16,040 bases of DNA. Source: JAGOUB01 sp964640945. GTDB taxonomy: Bacteria > Patescibacteriota > Gracilibacteria > Peribacterales > Peribacteraceae. The notes beneath the pieces were generated by a model. The model made no database searches and had not been told where the DNA came from. It worked only from the letters and a program-made list of their open reading frames with translations. This document shows positions 13,120-16,040 of this stretch, in pieces. The stretch's first letter is position 1, and each line of letters starts with the position of its first letter. Both the position numbers and the translations under genes were made by a program. The stretch lies in contig CAZXIV010000021.1 in the NCBI GenBank assembly GCA_964640945.1, positions 1-16,040 of the forward strand, given 5' to 3'.

Positions 13120-13719
13120 ATGTTGCACGACGACCCCACCGACGACGAACTCCAAGAAGACGGCCTTGGCTCCGACGAGCCATCGCCGCGACGAAGCGGC
13201 CAAGGTGATGACCCCATCGCCGGCGACGACGACAGCGACGACGCCGAGACGCTTGTCACCAAGGAAGGTTTAAAGAAGCTTAAAGAGGAGCTCGACCACC
13301 TCAAGACTGTTCGCCGCAAGGAAGTAGCCCAACGTCTCAAGGAAGCCATTTCGTATGGAGATTTGTCCGAGAACTCCGAGTACGAGGAGGCAAAAAATGA
13401 ACAAGCCTTCGTGGAGGGTCGCATCATCGAGCTGGAGGAGAAGGTGAAGCACGCCAAGATCATCACCGAAGCCAAGTCGGCCGCGGGCGGCAAAGAGATC
13501 TCCATCGGTTCCACCATCACCATCCGCCGCACCGAAAAGGACAGCGATGAGCCTGAGACATACACGATCGTCGGCGCCACCGAGGCTGATCCTTTCACTC
13601 AAAAGATCAGCAACGAGTCCCCTATCGGACGCGGCCTGCTCGGCCACCACAAGGGTGAGAAGATCACCGTGCAGACGCCCTCCGGGACCGTCGCGTACGA
13701 GATCCTCAAGGTTGCCTAA
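13120..13719 (+). CDS. greA: Transcription elongation factor GreA with acidic N-terminal extension
   Basis: GreA enters the RNA polymerase secondary channel and stimulates cleavage of backtracked RNA. Residues about 44-199 are a complete GreA: LVTKEGLKKLKEELDHL opens the coiled coil, the tip carries ISYGDLSENSEYEEAKNEQ with the catalytic Asp and Glu, and the C-terminal domain ends PSGTVAYEILKV. The first ~43 residues are an addition rich in Asp and Glu; canonical GreA is about 158 residues and starts near LVTKEG. The ATG at 13120 is supported by TATACT 8 nt upstream, so the extension is probably real. The last base of the TAA stop is the first base of the next ATG, indicating translational coupling with the small downstream gene. 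Confidence 0.95.
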   Translation: MLHDDPTDDELQEDGLGSDEPSPRRSGQGDDPIAGDDDSDDAETLVTKEGLKKLKEELDHLKTVRRKEVAQRLKEAISYGDLSENSEYEEAKNEQAFVEGRIIELEEKVKHAKIITEAKSAAGGKEISIGSTITIRRTEKDSDEPETYTIVGATEADPFTQKISNESPIGRGLLGHHKGEKITVQTPSGTVAYEILKVA

Positions 13720-14123
13720 TGCCAGACGCAACCGCCAGCGCCGGCCAGGTTGCTGCGGCCAGCGCCATCATCATTCCCGACGAGGTGAAGGCGGCGTTTC
13801 CCGACGTGATCGCCCTTATTTTGACGTCCGAAAGCATGAACACGGAGGAGCGCCAATATTGGGTCAACATCCTGCCGGTGATGACGCCCGAGCAAATCCA
13901 GAACCTGCGCGACATTCTGGAAAACGAGAAGAAGCAGCTCCAGGCCATCGACCAAAAATACAGCCAAGACATGGATAAGATCGGCCAGCAGCAATTTGTG
14001 CAGCAAGTCGACGACGAGCGTCAGCGACGGTTGGCAGAACGCACGGCGGCTGAGCAGTCGGACAAACAGGCGCAGACGCAACAAGCTGAGGACCTCCTCA
14101 ACCAAATCAACCAGCTCGGCTAA
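13719..14123 (+). CDS. Small Gln-rich coiled-coil protein, coupled to greA
   Basis: No family is assigned. The 134-residue product has an N-terminal Ala-rich segment, a short hydrophobic stretch (about 24-36, FPDVIALIL), a motif EERQYWVNILPVMTPEQI, and then a long charged, Gln-rich helix (about 55-134) likely to form a coiled coil. No signal peptide or clear membrane segment is seen. Its ATG overlaps the greA stop by one base (TAATG), so the two are cotranscribed and probably translationally coupled. Its 3' end overlaps the 3' end of holA by 17 bp in convergent orientation. A role alongside GreA or polymerase is only a guess from position. Confidence 0.8.
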   Translation: MPDATASAGQVAAASAIIIPDEVKAAFPDVIALILTSESMNTEERQYWVNILPVMTPEQIQNLRDILENEKKQLQAIDQKYSQDMDKIGQQQFVQQVDDERQRRLAERTAAEQSDKQAQTQQAEDLLNQINQLG

Positions 14124-15105
14124 CCGGGCGAACGAGCGCGAGCAGCAGCCGGTCGACGGCCGCGCGGATTTCGGCGTCGGCGTCGTCGCTCGACTTGAGC
14201 TCTCCGGTCTTTAAGGCCCGATCGAAGTCGCAGCCCATTTCCACCTGAGCCATAACGGTGCGACGGTCGTAACGGCTAGCAAATGACCGGAGCGCCGAGA
14301 GCATCGGGAAAGGCACCCCGCCCTCGCGGACGGCGGCTGCGGGATCGTCGCCGGCGGCGACCACGTCGGCCACCACCGCGGCATGGCGGACGAAGAGCAA
14401 GAGAGTATTCCACAGCTGAAACGGTTCGCCGCCACGATCGAGGAAACGATTCGCGAAAGCGTAGGCCTCGGGGCCCTGGCCGCGGCCGATCAGATCGCCG
14501 ATGCGCCAGATCACGCCCTCGTCGGACGGCGCCACATGCTCCTCAACGAGCGCGACCGAGATGGGCGCTCCGCCGGCGGCCAGCGCCAGTTTGGTGACTT
14601 CGGACGAGAGGAGGGCTTGGTCTTCGCCCACCGCCTCGAGCAGCGCCGATTGGGCGCCGGGCTCAAACGACGCGCTGGCGGAGGCGGCCTCGGCCTTGAG
14701 CCAGCTTTCCAGATCGCGCCGGCTGAGGGCCTCAAATGTCTTGACGGTATCGGACGCGGCTTCGAGGGCTTTGCTGGCCAAGGTATTTTTTCGCCGGGCA
14801 CGCGCGCCGGTAGCCGTCCGCCGATCGACGATCAACAGGAGGACATCAGGATGGATCGAGGCCTTTACCACCGCCCATTCCTCGGCTTCCAGGTCGGGCG
14901 CCGGCTCAAGTACCACTAAGCGTTTGCTGGCTAAAAACGGCATGACCGACACGTCGTCGAGCAAAGCGCGCAGCTTTAGGCCATCGCCAGTGACGTGCAG
15001 CAGGTTATCGGCCCCGTGCCGACGGGTAAATTCTTGCATCCACCGGCGCTTCTCCAGGGCTAGAGCGTAGTCATTTTCGCCTTGGAAAAGGGTAATTTGG
15101 CTCAC
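14107..15105 (-). CDS. holA: DNA polymerase III delta subunit (HolA)
   Basis: HolA is the clamp-loader subunit that opens the sliding clamp. The 332-residue product has the family's length and order. The N-terminal region has FQGENDYALALEKRRW, a Rossmann-like part includes MPFLASKRLVVLE and VLLLIVDRRT, the middle has LESWLKAEAAS and DQALLSSEVTKLAL, and the C-terminal helical domain begins near DEGVIWRIGDLIGRG. The start is GTG at 15103-15105. This gives the expected N-terminus and lies 6 nt after a TAGAAT box on the minus strand. The gene is divergent from the dockerin gene, and its 3' end overlaps the small greA-coupled gene by 17 bp. Confidence 0.9.
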   Translation of the reverse strand: MSQITLFQGENDYALALEKRRWMQEFTRRHGADNLLHVTGDGLKLRALLDDVSVMPFLASKRLVVLEPAPDLEAEEWAVVKASIHPDVLLLIVDRRTATGARARRKNTLASKALEAASDTVKTFEALSRRDLESWLKAEAASASASFEPGAQSALLEAVGEDQALLSSEVTKLALAAGGAPISVALVEEHVAPSDEGVIWRIGDLIGRGQGPEAYAFANRFLDRGGEPFQLWNTLLLFVRHAAVVADVVAAGDDPAAAVREGGVPFPMLSALRSFASRYDRRTVMAQVEMGCDFDRALKTGELKSSDDADAEIRAAVDRLLLALVRPVSRAG

Positions 15106-15111
15106 GGATGG

Positions 15112-15140
15112 ATTCTAGCGGACAAGCAGCTGGCCGTCAG
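15112..15140 (-). promoter_or_regulatory. Promoter of holA, leaderless layout
   Basis: On the minus strand CTGACG (15135-15140), a 17-nt spacer and TAGAAT (15112-15117) are followed by 6 nt and the GTG start. The predicted transcript begins at the start codon. Confidence 0.65.
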
Positions 15141-15188
15141 GTAGGCCATACATCGACCTGTTCTGAAGATTGCGTCAATGACGGCCGA

Positions 15189-15217
15189 TTGAGGAAAGAG
15201 CCAATTTGGCTTATAAT
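15189..15217 (+). promoter_or_regulatory. Promoter of the dockerin gene
   Basis: TTGAGG (15189-15194), a 17-nt spacer and a perfect TATAAT (15212-15217) lie 8 nt before the ATG at 15226. The bases GGGAGA lie before the ATG, but most would not be transcribed if the start is about 7 nt after the -10 box. Confidence 0.75.
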
Positions 15218-15225
15218 AGGGAGAA

Positions 15226-15561
15226 ATGTCTACACAAAAACACCACCCTCTTCCGGCCAAGACGGTACGCACGATTGCCGTCGGCGCTCTGAGCGTTATC
15301 GCCGCCTTCACGGTGGGATTACGCACGGCCGACGACGTCACTCCTATCGGTCCGATTGAGGCGCATGAGCTTTTGACCCTCAGTGGCGACCTAACCGGTG
15401 ACGGCCTGGTGGATGAGGCGGACGTCACCGTGGCACTCGAATTGAGTGAAGGCTACGAGCAGCCGACAGTCGCGCAGTTAAAGGCCGACCCCAACCGCGA
15501 CGGTGTTATCACCTCGGCCGACGCCTTGGCGATTCTGAAGCTGATCGACGCCGCCCACTAA
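15226..15561 (+). CDS. Small membrane-anchored dockerin type I protein
   Basis: Dockerins bind cohesin domains in a calcium-dependent way. The 111-residue product has a short basic N-terminus, one hydrophobic segment (about 14-32, anchor or signal) and a single C-terminal dockerin of two calcium-loop repeats. The first loop has D55, T57, D59 and D66 (GDLTGDG...EAD); the second has D88, N90, D92 and D99 (ADPNRDG...SAD). Each is followed by a helix, with ALEL and LAILKLI. No enzyme domain is fused, so the protein is essentially an anchored dockerin. The stop is 4 bp before the ATG of a cohesin-like gene, so the two probably form an operon and may be binding partners. Confidence 0.87.
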   Translation: MSTQKHHPLPAKTVRTIAVGALSVIAAFTVGLRTADDVTPIGPIEAHELLTLSGDLTGDGLVDEADVTVALELSEGYEQPTVAQLKADPNRDGVITSADALAILKLIDAAH

Positions 15562-15565
15562 GACC

Positions 15566-16040
15566 ATGACACTCCTCCGCCCCTCCCGCCTCCTGGCCCT
15601 GTCCCTCACGCTGGCCACCGCGTTTGCGCCGGTGGCAGCCGCCCAGAACGTGCCCACCGCGGGGAGCATGAGCTTCGTATTTGCCGCACCATGCGAAACA
15701 CTGGCCGCTGGCAGCGGTTCGTTCGCCGGTTCTTTGCCGGAGGCAGGCAGGCCTCTCTCTGCCTGCGCACCCTTTATCCGCACCAACGACTCGTACCGCA
15801 CGCCGGACCTGCGCCGTAACACCTCGTTGAACATCGGCTTGTACCTCATGAACCCAGCGCGCGTGCCTATCGGCCGCGTTCAGGTTTGGCTGGCCTACGA
15901 TCCGCAAGCCCTGAGCGGCACCAGCCTGGTTGTCAGCCCCGCCTTCCCAACGGTCGACACCGCCCAGACGGGCATCTTCCCGGACCAGGGCTACATCAAG
16001 ATCGTGGCCGAGGCCGGCGCCACCCTACCGTCGGACGAAC
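15566..16040 (+). CDS. Secreted cohesin-like protein (3' end beyond the window)
   Basis: An open frame of 158 codons runs from ATG 15566 to the window edge without a stop. It begins with a signal peptide (about 1-26, hydrophobic LLALSLTLATAF, then APVAAAQ). Residues 30-75 are Gly/Ser/Ala-rich with cysteines at 43 and 67. From about 86 the sequence SLNIGLYLMNPARVPIGRV, then VWLAYDPQAL, matches the opening strands of cohesin-type domains, which carry an alternating hydrophobic pattern and a YDP motif. The call is by pattern only and the domain is incomplete. It starts 4 bp after the dockerin gene stop, with no promoter between them. An 8-bp palindrome (15743-15750 with 15759-15766) lies in frame between the cysteines. 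Confidence 0.65.
   Translation, partial: MTLLRPSRLLALSLTLATAFAPVAAAQNVPTAGSMSFVFAAPCETLAAGSGSFAGSLPEAGRPLSACAPFIRTNDSYRTPDLRRNTSLNIGLYLMNPARVPIGRVQVWLAYDPQALSGTSLVVSPAFPTVDTAQTGIFPDQGYIKIVAEAGATLPSDE

Overview
The window is a bacterial chromosome segment, about 60-65% G+C in most of its length (eye counts of sample lines), with a 100-N assembly gap at 2737-2836. It uses the standard code: UGA ends several genes and none is read through. No gene here is diagnostic for a lineage. The mix (MnmA, a membrane-anchored sortase, small secreted dockerin and cohesin-like proteins, -10 boxes placed directly on start codons, orphan paralogs with long leaders, a degenerate CarB without a visible pyrimidine operon) best fits a high-GC Patescibacteria (CPR) genome. 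That is inference only.

Layout. 1-182: two strong hairpins and the mnmA promoter. 183-2604: mnmA and a sortase. 2646-2731: tRNA-Leu(UAA), followed by the gap and two partial copies of the tRNA 3' half in a 77-bp tandem arrangement. 3007-5211: a lower-GC island with a two-gene minus-strand operon of unknown function; the larger protein carries a three-fold internal repeat. 5318-5665: dgkA-type lipid kinase. 5672-5760: a broken copy of the promoter and first codons of the EamA gene found 1.7 kb downstream. 5775-7377: two paralogous minus-strand gene cassettes, each with its own conserved ~184-nt leader, Shine-Dalgarno site, conserved N-terminus, divergent body, conserved 3' block and hairpin. 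7391-9060: EamA transporter and a DM13-domain protein. 9061-9906: SLH-domain protein on the minus strand. 9973-13074: full-length but catalytically degenerate CarB homologue. 13120-14123: greA plus a small coiled-coil gene. 14107-15105: holA, minus strand. 15226-16040: a dockerin-domain protein and the start of a cohesin-like secreted protein, running off the window.

Two expression styles coexist. At least six core and surface genes have a good -10 hexamer ending only 6-8 nt before the start codon, which predicts leaderless or nearly leaderless mRNAs. The two cassette paralogs instead have a leader of about 155-180 nt with conserved stem-loops and an AGGAG ribosome site.

Several products form an envelope theme: sortase, DgkA-type kinase, SLH protein, DM13 protein, dockerin and cohesin-like proteins. 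MnmA, tRNA-Leu, GreA and HolA are housekeeping information-processing genes. The items most worth following are the duplicated leader-controlled cassettes, the full-length CarB pseudoenzyme, the tRNA-Leu fragments beside the low-GC island, and the leaderless promoter pattern.
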